The translations under genes were made by a program, and so were the position numbers. The notes beneath the pieces were generated by a model. It searched no databases. It saw nothing but the letters and a program-made list of their open reading frames with translations, and was not told the origin of the DNA. From contig DF239129.1 of NCBI GenBank assembly GCA_000507305.1, positions 247,531 through 311,530 of the forward strand: a stretch of DNA of 64,000 nt, in the 5' to 3' direction. Within the stretch, counting starts at the first letter, position 1, and each line of letters begins with the position of its first letter. Source of the DNA: Breviolum minutum Mf 1.05b.01. Lineage: Eukaryota > Sar > Dinophyceae > Suessiales > Symbiodiniaceae. Shown piece after piece: positions 43,805 through 55,157 of this stretch.

Positions 43805-43991
43805 CCGTTCGAATTCGGCATGTTCTGTTTGTCTTGATGCCAAATGATGGGAGATGCGACGCCCCGGAAGCTGCAAATCTTGAGGTATTTCATGGAGGCA
43901 AGTTTGACTTTCCCAGGGATTTGCGTTGAGATTGAAGGCCACTGGAGTTGTTTTAGCTATTTGGAAGCCGAGCTGCGCAACATCAGATCGT
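43805..43991 (-). CDS. Candidate exon, unrecognised
   Basis: Acceptor atgatgttcag, donor cgg|gttttc, 62 codons, phases 2 and 0. Includes SDVAQLGFQIAKTTPVAFNL and HEIPQDLQLPGRRISHHLAS. Good composition; family unknown. Confidence 0.43.
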
Positions 43992-44257
43992 CTGAACATC
44001 ATATTCTATCAATCAAAAACAAGGTATCCGGCTGATTTCTGCGCCCTTGTGCGTACGCAGATTTTTTCGTAATTCTTAGTACTGGAAGCTGAAATGTGGG
44101 ATTTGTGAGGTTTTGAACATTCCTGATTTTTCTGCGCAACAATTCTTTGTGGCAGGGCCATGGCCCCAAGATCAAGATGGGCGTTTCGTCGTGGCGAAAC
44201 GGTCGATTTTACTATGAAAGTGGAAAATGCAACTTAGGTTTAACATATTGTCAAGAC

Positions 44258-44495
44258 GTCAACATCGCATAGCATCGACCATGTGTGCAGCTGCAACGGA
44301 CATCAACATCGCGTAGCAACAACCATGTGTGCAAGTGCAAGACACGTCAACATCGCGTAGCATCGACCATGTGTGCAAGTGCAAGACACGTCAACATCGC
44401 GTAGCATCGACCATGTGTGCAAGTGCAAGCGATGTCAACACTATCGACCATGTGTGCAAGTGCAAGAGATGTCAACATTATTGCGTAGCATGTCG
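44258..44495 (+). repeat. 44-bp tandem repeat, about five copies
   Basis: Unit gtcaacatcgcgtagcatcg followed by accatgtgtgcaagtgcaag and acac. Inner copies are nearly identical; outer ones are diverged or shortened. The unit is not a multiple of three, so a coding role is unlikely. Confidence 0.9.
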
Positions 44496-44558
44496 GATTA
44501 TTGTTCGGCGAAGTTGTTGATTCGGCAGTACCGAAAATTAGAACATAGTTTCGCAGGA

Positions 44559-44634
44559 ATCAAAAAATCCAGGGAGTTTTGTTGTGATAGGGCTTATCAA
44601 AAAATCCAAGGAGTTTTGTTGTGATAGGGCTTAT
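44559..44634 (+). repeat. 37-bp tandem duplication
   Basis: Two copies of atcaaaaaatccagggagtt...gggctt differing at one base (aggg/aagg), 60 bases after the 44-bp array. Confidence 0.9.
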
Positions 44635-44985
44635 ATTAACCAGTAGTATCGAGGACATGAACAGAATATAGAATTAAATGAATACTTCTTTGAAACTACT
44701 GATATGATATAGGATATGATGATCCATTTGATTTTCCCAGTTCATGTCACATGGAGTATGGATTCTGTTCATGTCGGCCGCCACCGCACCGTGTCTACAA
44801 CATACGACCTCTACCCAAACCTTGAATGGAAAAAGCACCGACTTGTTCCTTGTGTTTTCACGCGGATTCTGTTGGGTTTTTGTTTGCCAAACATGCAAAA
44901 CCCCGATGTTTGGTTCAAGGTGATATTATTTGGAGGCCTTGTCACATCCCCCTTTCTATTGGGGGAGGTCTTGGTCTCTATCCAC

Positions 44986-45066
44986 CTTTTTGAGTCCCTC
45001 TTCGACAATGGCTTTGTTAGGCTTCCCGACAACTTCGAAGGGATCTGAGTCCTCCTTCTTCACCGC
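44986..45066 (-). CDS. Candidate exon, unrecognised
   Basis: Acceptor ctctttggctcaag|g, donor aag|gtggat, 27 codons AVKKEDSDPFEVVGKPNKAI then VEEGLKK, phase 0 at both ends. Highly charged, convincing composition. The acceptor resembles the dinoflagellate spliced-leader 3' end. Confidence 0.47.
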
Positions 45067-46161
45067 CTTGAGCCAAAGAGGTTCGGGGATTCATCAGGTT
45101 TGTTGTTAAACCCAGAAAAGCTTATCTCAGGGGTCGTTTTCTGCTAAATTTGGGCAATCCCCTTTCAAAATCCTGAAAAAAGGGTTGACACTACATGTTC
45201 AAAAAAAGTCAACCAGTTGAACACGGATACCCAGAATCAGCCTATTGTTCAAAGGAGTCGCCTTTCCCAAGCATGGTTGCTAGATCTCTACATGAAAGAG
45301 TGTGTCCTTGTATTTGAGACTTTGAAGTCCTGATTTTTTCGGGAATTTGGGAAAACCAATGGTGGAGTGATGAGACGAGCAACTCATAAGATATCACAAC
45401 AATCAAGGTCTTTACCAACGGAGCTGTTATGTACTATTCCTGGGACTATCAAGCATATGGGTTGCATCGTATTTGAATATACTAGGGAGGAAAACGGGCA
45501 CTGTTGAGGGAACGGCTAGCTTCGAAATGAGTAGCCTAACAGGAAGTCTGCAGTTGAATTGTCTTTCCAAAAAGACCATTTTTTTCGTAAAGGATTCATG
45601 GTCAAAAAATCCAACAAAACCGGGTTTTAAGATGCTTTGATTGACTTTCAGGTTTAGGTGTTTTTCTGGTCAAATTTAGAATAGTTCCTTTCCCTGAATT
45701 TACCAAGGACTCCGAATACTAAAGCACCTTTTCGGGTGGGGTCAGCTGAAGTGGCTCTTACACAATCCCAGCGATCTTATATGAAATAAATAAATAACGT
45801 GTTACAATCATGAAACCACAAGTTTCAGGATTATCGGTTGGAATTACTGTACAAACATCCAGAGTAGATTCAGAATATTGTAGAATTTCATTTTTAGACT
45901 CACTTTCCTGGAGATACTGAAGAATTTCATATTCTATCTACTTTTGGATTGCTATGTAAGTAAACTAGAACAATTTCAACCTGCAACTCATGTCATTTTC
46001 TCCAAACTTTTCCTAAACCACCATTAACAACATAGGGTAAGATCGGTAAGTGAGGTCGTGTACATCCTGCAAATTCGAAGATCTCATCAAAAAAACTGCA
46101 AAGGTATACATCATATATGTACATAATGATGAACACATTTCCCTCTTGCATGACATCTCCA

Positions 46162-48080
46162 TCAAATCTGGAGCTCCGCCCCTTCGAGAGGGCGAAATGT
46201 TACCACTTTGGATGAAGGAACATCACAAGAATCTTTGTGTACAAGATAATCTGCCAAAAAATGGCGGGTTTTGTACCCAAAAAACATCCTCAATCGGATC
46301 AACTTCCAACCCACCGAAGCGCTTTGCCAACCAGATTTCTCTTCACCAAACCGTTTTTGTTGATTGAGGGGCACCTTGTAAACCTTTGTCAGGCCACGGA
46401 CGAAGCCATAGCCTGCAGGTTTTCTAAAAAAACTTGGCATGTGTGGATATAGATCTAAATGATCTGAATATATGAACAAATATGTATGTGTATATATATA
46501 TATATATATCATTTTTCATATATAATATCATATATACATGTATATATATATATACATTTATACTTACATTAACATATGGGATGCTTCCCCCTCCCAGTAA
46601 GAAGGGGCACACACCCAACATGTATTTACCTACATATAATAATGATATATAATCATATCAAATCATCTATATTTCATAAAAATGCATATATATATATACA
46701 TACATTGGGAAGAAGGCTTCATTTCATTTTCTAGCTCGGTGGAAGATTCTTAGATACAACTCGGGTAGCCGATCTCGTTTTTCAGCCAACAAAGTCCGAT
46801 GGTGAAAAACATGTGAAGAATGGGACCAGTAACTCACCGCAATTGGCCATCAAGCTCCTCTGGTTCTGACCGTCTTTGGATAGAAATATATACATCTTTG
46901 GAACCCTGTGTTTTCCGCTCCATAGATCTTGGGTGTTGAGGGCTACTTGGTTTTGTTAATTTGTTGAAAAATATAGGCTTGTTTGCCCAGGATTCAGAAC
47001 CTCCCATAGTGTTTCCTTGCAAAACGGTTCCGTTATGGCAGCAATCGATCACTTTTCTGGAGTACGTGCTTACCTGCCTAATTTGACAGAACTTTTTGTG
47101 TATATTAAAATGGTGAATTCAATCCTCAACACCACCTGTCAGTTCATCGACCAATTGATTCATTTTAACAATGAACCAACCAGGATTTCATGGAAGAAAA
47201 CAAAACAAACGATTTCCTTCCTAAACCTACTCATACCCACTGGTAAACCAAAATAGTGGGCTGGAAATCCACCATTTTTTCCAGAGCAAGAAATATATAG
47301 CTTAGAACTTCAAAAAGTTCATTTTCTAGACAGATCTGTTTGTTTACCAAAGTGCTCAAAGTTTGAGCCAAGCACATCCCACTCTCCTTCTAGATATTTG
47401 AATGACAAAGTAGAAGTTCACTTGCGCTATCTTCGAGAAGAAAGACAAAATATAGATATTAATATTGATGACCAGAGGACCTTGGATAATCACCTGGGGT
47501 GAGCCATGTGGTTTTTCACCTGCTTATAGTGAAGATATGTGGAGGGCTTAAGCCACGAAAACTTACCACCGAAACTCCAAAGATTATCCAAGTATAGGAG
47601 CGACTAAAGTGATCATACTTAGTATTGGTAGATATTGGTAGGTCCACCTTTTGATCCAGGATTATGCAGCCAACAAGAGCTCTCCGAGCACAGATTGGTT
47701 TTTGTGAAAAAAAAACTGCAAAGGTTGAGAATTTGGAAGTGTCGAGAATATGTTTCAGTCACATTCCCCCCCAAAGAAAAAGAACATCCTAAGTCTCCAG
47801 ACAGATAGGTCCATTGGCACCGAAGAGAAGACCTAAGACCTCATAGCGTCAGCTCTGCACCGTTGCCGCGAGTTGTTTCACATCCCGCTGAACTCGGTAG
47901 GGTTGCTTCAAAATCTTCGTCTTCGAAGGGTCGTTAAGCGCATTGGAACACCCGGTTTTTGGGAGCGCAACCGATACCTTGGTATCCTTAATTTCAGGCC
48001 TAAGGATTCACGGAAATCTGTAGAGCCTTCTAGGTTGAACAACGAACCACAAAACAATTGCTTCACTTGCACATTTGGAT
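46162..48080 (-). CDS. Three phase-matched exons ending an unrecognised gene
   Basis: Exons 47978-48080, 46838-46927 and 46162-46423; both joins are phase 2/1. Acceptors are gggtcgggcag, caacacccaag and aagtttttttag; donors are ag|gtatcg and cg|gtgagt. Readings include QVKQLFCGSLFNLEGSTDF, ERKTQGSKDVYISIQRRSE and KPAGYGFVRGLTKVYKVPLN, then open to a stop at 46162. Exon 3 could instead stop at a GA donor (ag|gatg) near 46289. Basic protein, family unknown. Confidence 0.48.
46488..46560. repeat. (TA)n microsatellite
   Basis: Two long TA runs separated by tcatttttcatataatatc. Confidence 0.9.
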
Positions 48081-49674
48081 CTGCCCGACCCAAGTCACAT
48101 GAGAGTTTGCCTTATTTCACATCGACGAGTTGGAGACATACCAATTTTGTTTCTCAAGGTCATGTTGCTCTTCATCAACTTCTTGAAAGATTTTCGGGAT
48201 CTTTTTGATATTGTGCAAGGCAATCCCAAAACTGTACTTCGCAGATGCTGCGAATTTGTGAAAATGATTCAACCTCTAAAATGAATCACCAAATGGTTGA
48301 TCCCACGAGACTGCAAGACTTGACCCAACTGCAAATTTCAAATTTTCAGCAATGTATTCATATATTCATGTGGCCTCCCCAGAAACGATGTGAAGAAATT
48401 CCTGGAGTTCAAAAATGACCCGAAAGGCCGGCCGAATCACCGCCGCAATGTGTATGTCAATCATCCCTCTTTGACGTTGTGTTCAACAGGAATTCACCAT
48501 AAGAAGCGAGAAAGTGCGCGAGTTGGAATGTGGTCATTCTAACGTCAGAATATACATAGAAATAGATTGTTAGTACTGAAAACAAACCATTTGCATGAAT
48601 CAATTACATTGTTGGATGATAAATCAATGATGACGAATCATGAATCATGTCCTGAATTTGGTGATGTGCTCATGATTGAATGATAAGGGCTGTCATTTGG
48701 AGTGGATTTCCTGCACAGAACCATCATTAGAAAGTCGAAAAGGGCAAAAATTTCCCCGTCACCCATTGCTGAATTTAGCATCCAATAATCTGCCATTAAA
48801 CTTACCAACCTGCAGTTGTTCAAAATCAGGGCGATATTCAAGAACGTAAGCTTCGGGAAAACTGTACGGTGATCAAAATCCTTCACCGAGTCCATCAGTA
48901 CATAGTTGATAGGCAGAATCCAGACTTGAATGGGGGCTCCATTTTTTTTTCAGCCAAAAAAATTGATGATTTGAATAGATTGTGGGAAGTTTTATGCTAT
49001 TCCAAAAGGTGGCCAGCCCTTTTCACCTTCCTACCATCTAAGTCCGTGACTTTGCCATTCAGGACCTCCTACCCACGGGCAATCGTCGACTCACTCATTG
49101 AATGTATCCTACTAGTTTTTAACCCTCAACATTGCGCATAAATGACATATTCTGTAGGCCATATATAAAGTTTGCGTATGTTTTTTTGTCAAATCCCAGA
49201 TATTTGTGCATTTTCCCGGATGATACATCTTTGGACATACATGTATTTCGGGATTTCCCTATTCCTTTAAAGAGTCCCCATGACTACAGGGGGGGGAAGC
49301 TGGAGCATGCTGACCGATATACATGTATATATCTATATATACAATATATGTAGACACACGTAATATGAGGGGCTGTCAAGATATAGTAAAAACGACCTCG
49401 TGTGAAATTGAAGGTTACCATTTTGGGGGGGCCTATCATTCACAGAGCCTCCTTGGCTGGGACAAATAGGTCATCGCGTCCGTTATCTTTTCGGTGAACT
49501 AAATTTGCTTAAAATCTCCCGAAACATGTGTTTCTGAAACTTCTGCCACCATGACCCACAGAAGAACAGCTACGGTCATGCACAATCACAACTTGTAATG
49601 CACTTGAAGGTGATCATTTCTTGGGATCCCTATCGGTCCTTGCATATTCTTAACCATTTTCGACCCCTCCTTAC
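48081..49674. other. No gene firmly resolved
   Basis: AT-rich. A short - strand stretch near 48805-48847 (YVLEYRPDFEQLQ, donor caggttggt) may be a 43-base exon. Nothing else stands out on either strand. Confidence 0.35.
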
Positions 49675-49820
49675 TAAGTTCATCTTCGAACATTTTGACA
49701 GTGGAGAGAACTCCCTGTCTTGCGGCTCAACTTCCTTCACTTTCAGTATCCTGCGTCTCTTGGGCTCTAAGCCAAACTCTCTTGGGGTCGGCATGGTCCA
49801 ACATAAATCCAATGTTGCAA
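49675..49820 (-). CDS. Candidate exon, unrecognised
   Basis: Acceptor agatcatag, donor tta|gtaagg (strong), 48 codons, phases 1 and 0. Reads ATLDLCWTMPTPREFGLEPK then RRRILKVKEVEPQDREFSPL, basic and hydrophilic. Confidence 0.45.
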
Positions 49821-50463
49821 CTATGATCTTTCAAATGATAGTGCTAGCTGTAGAGCATAACCATGACAAAACCCTGATTTGTCAAGGAATTATGATTGCA
49901 CTGGGATTTATCTCAAAATCGGGACCACAAGTAAAGTGAAGTGTAGTAGCAAACCAATGCGTACTAATTACACACCCATGCCCATATCAGAAGTGCTGAG
50001 GACTACTACTATCAGACTGATCCTGTCTATGTATCATATCTAATACATACAGATATAAACATATATATATATGTATATATATATATATACATATTAAATA
50101 CATATATGTCATATAACTGTATGTATACAGAAAGCATAGACACGTATTGAATTTGGGGCTAATATTCTCTGTATACGACTACTACTTATATAAATGCTTC
50201 TTCCAAAAAGGCCATTGTATTAATAAGCACATTCAACAATTCCAAACAGCCAACCATCGCTGATCCGCTCCTCTGAGACATACTCCTTTGAGCCATTGCG
50301 ATATGTCACCAGGCTATTTGCTGGTGCCTCGCAAGCCCACAGGCTCCGATTTTTTTCGGATTCTTGTGTAGAGGCTCCAAAGTGAGAGTCTCAGATGTGT
50401 TTGAAACATCTGTTTGTTGCCTCTCATACTTGCTAAACCAAAAGAATTTCGGACTACCAGCAC

Positions 50464-50569
50464 CTGCACTGTCTGCAAGTTCTGTTCCATTTCAGTTTTT
50501 TGTTGGTAAATCTAGAACAAGCTACATTCAGCTTTTCCAGCCAGCTAATTCTAGATTGTGGAGAGCGCC
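50464..50569 (-). CDS. Candidate exon, unrecognised
   Basis: Acceptor cgtatttcatcttccag (strong), donor tgcag|gtgctg, 34 codons including SPQSRISWLEKLNVACSRFT and KLKWNRTCRQC, phases 1 and 2. Confidence 0.43.
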
Positions 50570-50873
50570 CTGGAAGATGAAATACGAGGACTGTGCTAAC
50601 CATTTTCCATGTTTCCTTCCGGATGCTTTTGCTTGGAACCATTCTGTTAATCCAGCAGCAGTTGAGCTTGTAGCTTATCCCATTGTTGAAATTCTTTTAG
50701 TCCAACTGTTTGGTCAACTGTTGCTTGCTGATTACGAAAGGTTGTCTGGGGGAAAAATGGAAACAGCAACACCTGTGCTGTATGTATATCCATATATGTA
50801 TATATGCTGTACATCCCCCTATTAGAACCGCAATGAACAGTTCCAATCATTTTGGAAATTTTCTGCCGTTTAC

Positions 50874-51035
50874 TCTCAGATTCTGGTGCCGAAAATCCCC
50901 CCGTGGGTTGGATGGTTTATAGCTCCTGGTAGCTTCAGAAACCCAACCTGCTTCAGAATCTTCAGGCCCACGGAGCCCACATCTTTCTTCCCACTTTTCC
51001 ACCCTTCCCCGGATACCCAATTTGCACCTCAGTAT
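50874..51035 (-). CDS. Candidate exon, unrecognised
   Basis: Acceptor gatgccttgtcag, 54 codons to donor aga|gtaaac, phase 0 at both ends; the frame remains open to a TGA at 50847. Includes RVEKWEERCGLRGPEDSEAG and SYKPSNPRGDFRHQNLR. Lies in a GC-rich patch and is strongly protein-like. Confidence 0.46.
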
Positions 51036-51554
51036 CTGACAAGGCATCACTGAGAGGTGCAGCCATTGAATTTGCCTGGAAAAATCATGTGACCAGAGCG
51101 ACTCATATTACGCCCAACATGCTTTAGACAAAAAAAACAAGTTCAAAACCTGTTAAGGCTTTTAAGGTCTGGCGTTCTGGTAAGAGGATCACAACATATA
51201 CCCCAGTGTTGCTGAAACGCTTTCCCAAAACGCGTCCCAATGAAATTCAAATGGGATCCAAGTTTTCAATTTTCTTTAGCACAAATTACAAAAAAAAGGA
51301 TGGTGGAATTGGATGGTTGGACCTTGAAGCACTTCCAAGACCTGGTTGGGTCGCTTTGAGAGAAAATTCAATGGATTGCTTTCTGTCACTACTGCAAATT
51401 AAGGCTCTCAAAACATCAGCCATTATCTTTGTAGAGAATAATCTGTTGAATCCACGTACCTGCAAACCTCTGAAATTCTCAAAGAAATCGGCAATGTTTG
51501 TTGGTTCTTGTGTTTGTGCTTGTTTGTCTTGTTATTGTGGTTCTTCTTTTTCTT

Positions 51555-51595
51555 GTGGTGGTGGTGGTGGTGGTGGTGGTGGTGGTGGTGGTGGT
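51555..51595 (+). repeat. (GGT)n run
   Basis: Thirteen GGT triplets. In the + frame they would give poly-Gly, but nothing around them looks coding. Confidence 0.95.
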
Positions 51596-52222
51596 CCTTT
51601 GTTTTTCCACCTGATTTTTACCCATAGATGTGTCTCCAATGCATCTCAAAGAAATTCATACATAATTCTTCACAGATCCATTCACAATCAGATGCATGAA
51701 CAACATCAAAAGCAGTGTCAAATTCCAAAATTCTCGCAAGGTGCTTTGGAAAACATTTAAGAGCCACCAGCAAATGTCAGGACTGGTGTCTTTCACCTGG
51801 CAGTTCCATACAATCGGATCCAAGCATTTCTAGGAATTCCCCAGTTGTAGCGTCATATTACCAACCCAAACGACGCACACCTTTTTTTAGAGAAGTTACC
51901 CCTTTGCATTGTTTGATTCCTCCAATAACAAAGAGTAGATAGATGTAACAAACGGATGTGAATGGTTTAAAAGGATTGAACCCAAAAATGGTTGTTTGGA
52001 ATACTGAAGATGAACAAATGTATGTCCCTGTGTGTGGTGGCCTTTTTTCGAACGACAGACAAGTGAGGGGGGAACGTAAACACGGTTTGCACTTGGTATT
52101 GATCTTGAGCATTTCATGTACTTTCAAACACGGGTTACAAGAATCATGAATCCCCGGTGGGAATAAGATTATGAACTCAATGGATTGATGGCTCTAGTGG
52201 ATTAGGACCCACGGTTGAATAC

Positions 52223-52732
52223 TTGTTGGGACAAGAATCCATATCCTTCGTTTGAAGGGAAACAGTCCGTCCAATCAGCCGCTGAGCGATCAGTTTTCTG
52301 CCACTGTTGCACGGCTGCGCTGAGTTGGGCTGGACGAGTCCAGCATGTCGTCTGAACGGGCGTGGGCAAAAAAACTGGTGCCACGAAATGATTTCAAGAT
52401 TAAAGGCAAACCGTCGTAGACTTCCCCCCGAAAATATGGAAAAAAGACTCACCCTTGTCGGAGGATGATTGGAAAATATGAAACAATGAAAATGGGTGGT
52501 CACTTTTTTCAACTTGCATGATTCATCATGGCCTTCAGGTCTTCCCAAGTGTTCATGGATGTTTTCGGAACATGATGCGTTGAGTTTCTCTCCTTCTGGC
52601 TCTTTGTCCGATAGTTTTGATCTGAACACATAAATAGTAAGAAAATGACTGCAATGGCCACTGCTAGAGTTGGGCAGCAAGCAAACACCTGCAATGCTTT
52701 GAACTTTGAGGATCTTCCTGAGAACCATTCAT
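52223..52732 (-). CDS. 5' part of an unrecognised gene, with start codon
   Basis: ATG at 52732. Exons 52689-52732 (MNGSQEDPQSSKHC), 52514-52621 (SKLSDKEPEGEKLNASCSEN...) and 52223-52351 or longer (GLVQPNSAQPCNSGRKLIAQ). Both joins agree in phase (2/1). Donors are gtgttt, gttgaa and gtattc or a GA donor; acceptors are tttatgtgttcag and cacgcccgttcag. The last exon has another frame (TTCWTRPAQLSAAVQQW...) that looks coding but breaks phase. Hydrophilic N-terminus, no family recognised. Confidence 0.45.
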
Positions 52733-52838
52733 TGACTCAGCTGTTAGAGATGTTTTACGCAAGCCTGAGTCAGGGATAGTGAGGGTTCATTTTGTTGCAA
52801 CCCAAAAAGGATTATGTTTGGAAGACAAAAAATTCAAA

Positions 52839-52933
52839 TCAAAGTCTGAGTGATAAGGATCCTGTGGTCTCATGTCCTCCCAAAACAGACATCATAACTT
52901 CGGAGGAACACCCGTGCTCCCGCCATTGCTTTG
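52839..52933 (-). CDS. Candidate last exon of an upstream gene
   Basis: Acceptor gtggtcattaaag, 30 codons KQWREHGCSSEVMMSVLGGH..., then TGA at 52841. Only about 107 bases separate this stop from the ATG at 52732. Confidence 0.38.
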
Positions 52934-53261
52934 CTTTAATGACCACAGGCCTCAACGCTATCTTTGTGACATTTTTTCCCTTTAGCTACTACCTATTGCT
53001 GGAAGGGGAAACAAAACCCAACAAACGCCAGGCAAATTTGTCGTCTAATGTAGGACCTAGATTCAAAACCTCGTCAAATGACTGGGTTCTTCCTGCCTTT
53101 TACGGCTGGCTTTGAGCTCACCAAAACCATCTTGAAGCAACCAAAGTTATTTGGAAATGTCCCCTATCGATTCGCACAGCTGAGCATATGTTTGGGTGCT
53201 GTTTGTCTCATACTTAAAGCTCCGAAATATGAAATGTATAGAACATATATCTAGTAGCTTA

Positions 53262-53414
53262 GTAGCAGCAGCAACAGCAACACGGCGACGACGATGACAA
53301 CCATGTAATCATCATCGTCATCATCATCATCATCAACAACAACAGCAACAACAACAACAACAACAACAGCAGCAGCAGCAGCAACAACAGCAACAGCAAC
53401 AGCAACAGCAACAA

Positions 53415-53445
<31 letters not shown>

Positions 53446-53467
53446 AACGACAACAACGACAACAACG

Positions 53468-53519
<52 letters not shown>

Positions 53520-53520
53520 G
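53262..53520 (-). repeat. Long CAA/CAG/CGA/CAT triplet array
   Basis: About 260 bases of imperfect triplets. The three - strand frames give poly-Leu, poly-Val and poly-Cys ORFs, which are artefacts of the repeat. Confidence 0.95.
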
Positions 53521-53955
53521 AAGCCAAGCAACAGCAAAATATAACATTCAGCACCTAATCATTACATACATACACACACCGATACTCATATAGCAAAAAT
53601 AAGTAGACAAATGAGCCAACAAGGAGAAAATAGAAAAATCAAAAGATAAGGTGAATATAATATACGTTAATTAAGAATATTTTGACAACAAACTTCGATG
53701 CAACCATGCCTATCATAGCAATGCGGCAACAACGCTGCAATACAATTTCGCCTACTGCGCCTACAACATGAAACGGATAATCATATTCACCATCTGAAAA
53801 TTAGATGGCGCAAGACTGGGAGTCATTTGAGAGCTGTGCCATCTATTTTGCCTATTCTCAGCCTGGGTGTGAATGAATGTCCATTGAATAGACCACAAAT
53901 GATGTCGTTTTGAAGTCTTATGGCAGGATCACATTTATATGTCATGTTCTTTTGC

Positions 53956-54075
53956 TCACGCGTTTCCTTCGCCTTTCTTTTGCCGTGCCTCTGCACTTAA
54001 CGATTTCGCTTTTGCGGTGTGGCAGCCAAAAAAGCCACCAGTGGCACAGTTCTCCAACAACACAGATTTGAAATC
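53956..54075 (-). CDS. Candidate last exon, unrecognised
   Basis: 39 codons and TGA, phase 0, acceptor gtgctggacttgag|g. Reads DFKSVLLENCATGGFFGCHT then a basic tail AKAKSLSAEARQKKGEGNA. The + strand frame here (109 aa) is open too but has no splice support. Confidence 0.43.
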   Translation of the reverse strand, partial: DFKSVLLENCATGGFFGCHTAKAKSLSAEARQKKGEGNA

Positions 54076-55157
54076 CTCAAGTCCAGCACCCAATGATGCA
54101 CATGATCCTCACTTAAGTCACACCTTAAGTCCCAACCCAGAAACAAACAATCTTGTCCTGGAATGCAATGCATGTGGCACATCAAAATGTCCAATCTTTG
54201 CTGCCATTATTGACCTAGTGACCCTCAAAAAAAAACCTTGTCAGTTTCATGACAACATCAACAAGTAAACCTCACTGCCGGTAGTAATTGTCCACCTCAT
54301 GCACTTCCCCATAGCACGGCTAAATATGGCATGGGTTGTTTAGTAGGGCACCACATGAAACCACGACCCAGTAGCAAGCATGGACATGATAAAGGGATGC
54401 ATAGCTATATAACCATTACCAGCAAGAAAAACAACCTCTACCAAGAAATTCTTCTTTCTTCTTTTTTGAGTTGAAGGAGGCTCACTGGGCACCCAGAAAG
54501 AAACCTTTTCTCAACGAGCTTGTCATCTGACAAACTGCTTCCTTCATCTCAAGGTCCCTCAGCAACTTCGTTCAATTTGTTCCTTCAGTCCAACGTTAAA
54601 AAAGAAATCTACCAATTGCCTAATTGATGTCTTAATTTGGTTTTCTTTGGTTGGAGATGTAGAATTCAAAGCCGACTCAAAGTAATTGGAGTCAAAAAAT
54701 GATAGGGTTTTGTTGTTGCTGACGTAATCATTGCTGCGGTCTAGAGTTCAACTTCTTGTTGCTCAAAAAAGATAAGGATGCTACTAAAGGCTGCTTCATC
54801 CAGATATTCTTGCAACCTCGAGCCAGTCTGTAACAAGATTGGTTAATTTTGGGTCAAGTAAGTCCCTTCATTTTGGCCAGTCAAAGGATACAAACAAACA
54901 TCTTGACCCTGCAATTACCCGGGATTGCCTCACAGATGGTCATGAAAGAAACCACACTCCAACCCTATCATTCACCCAGCTACAATTTGGGGTGGATAGT
55001 TGTACGGGTCATCAACGGAATGCTATTATTCTATAGAGGTCCTTTTCCAGTAGAAATGTAAACAAATCGAGTTTCAACCACCAAATCATTGGTCGGAATT
55101 CAACTGCAAAAAAAAAATCGCTTGCCAAGAAAAATCTCAGGGTCTTTTTTTCAGAAC

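Noticed and set aside
44258-44495. Possible CRISPR-like array
   Set aside because: Units are head-to-tail without unique spacers, in a eukaryotic setting.
51206-51760. 184-aa + strand ORF with poly-Gly
   Set aside because: The glycine run is the (GGT)n repeat and the rest matches no family, with no splice support.
53251-53554. - strand ORFs of poly-Val, poly-Leu and poly-Cys
   Set aside because: Low-complexity translations of the triplet array.
53939-54268. 109-aa + strand ORF with a CxxC pair
   Set aside because: The - strand last exon 53956-54075 fits better and has an acceptor; the + frame has none.
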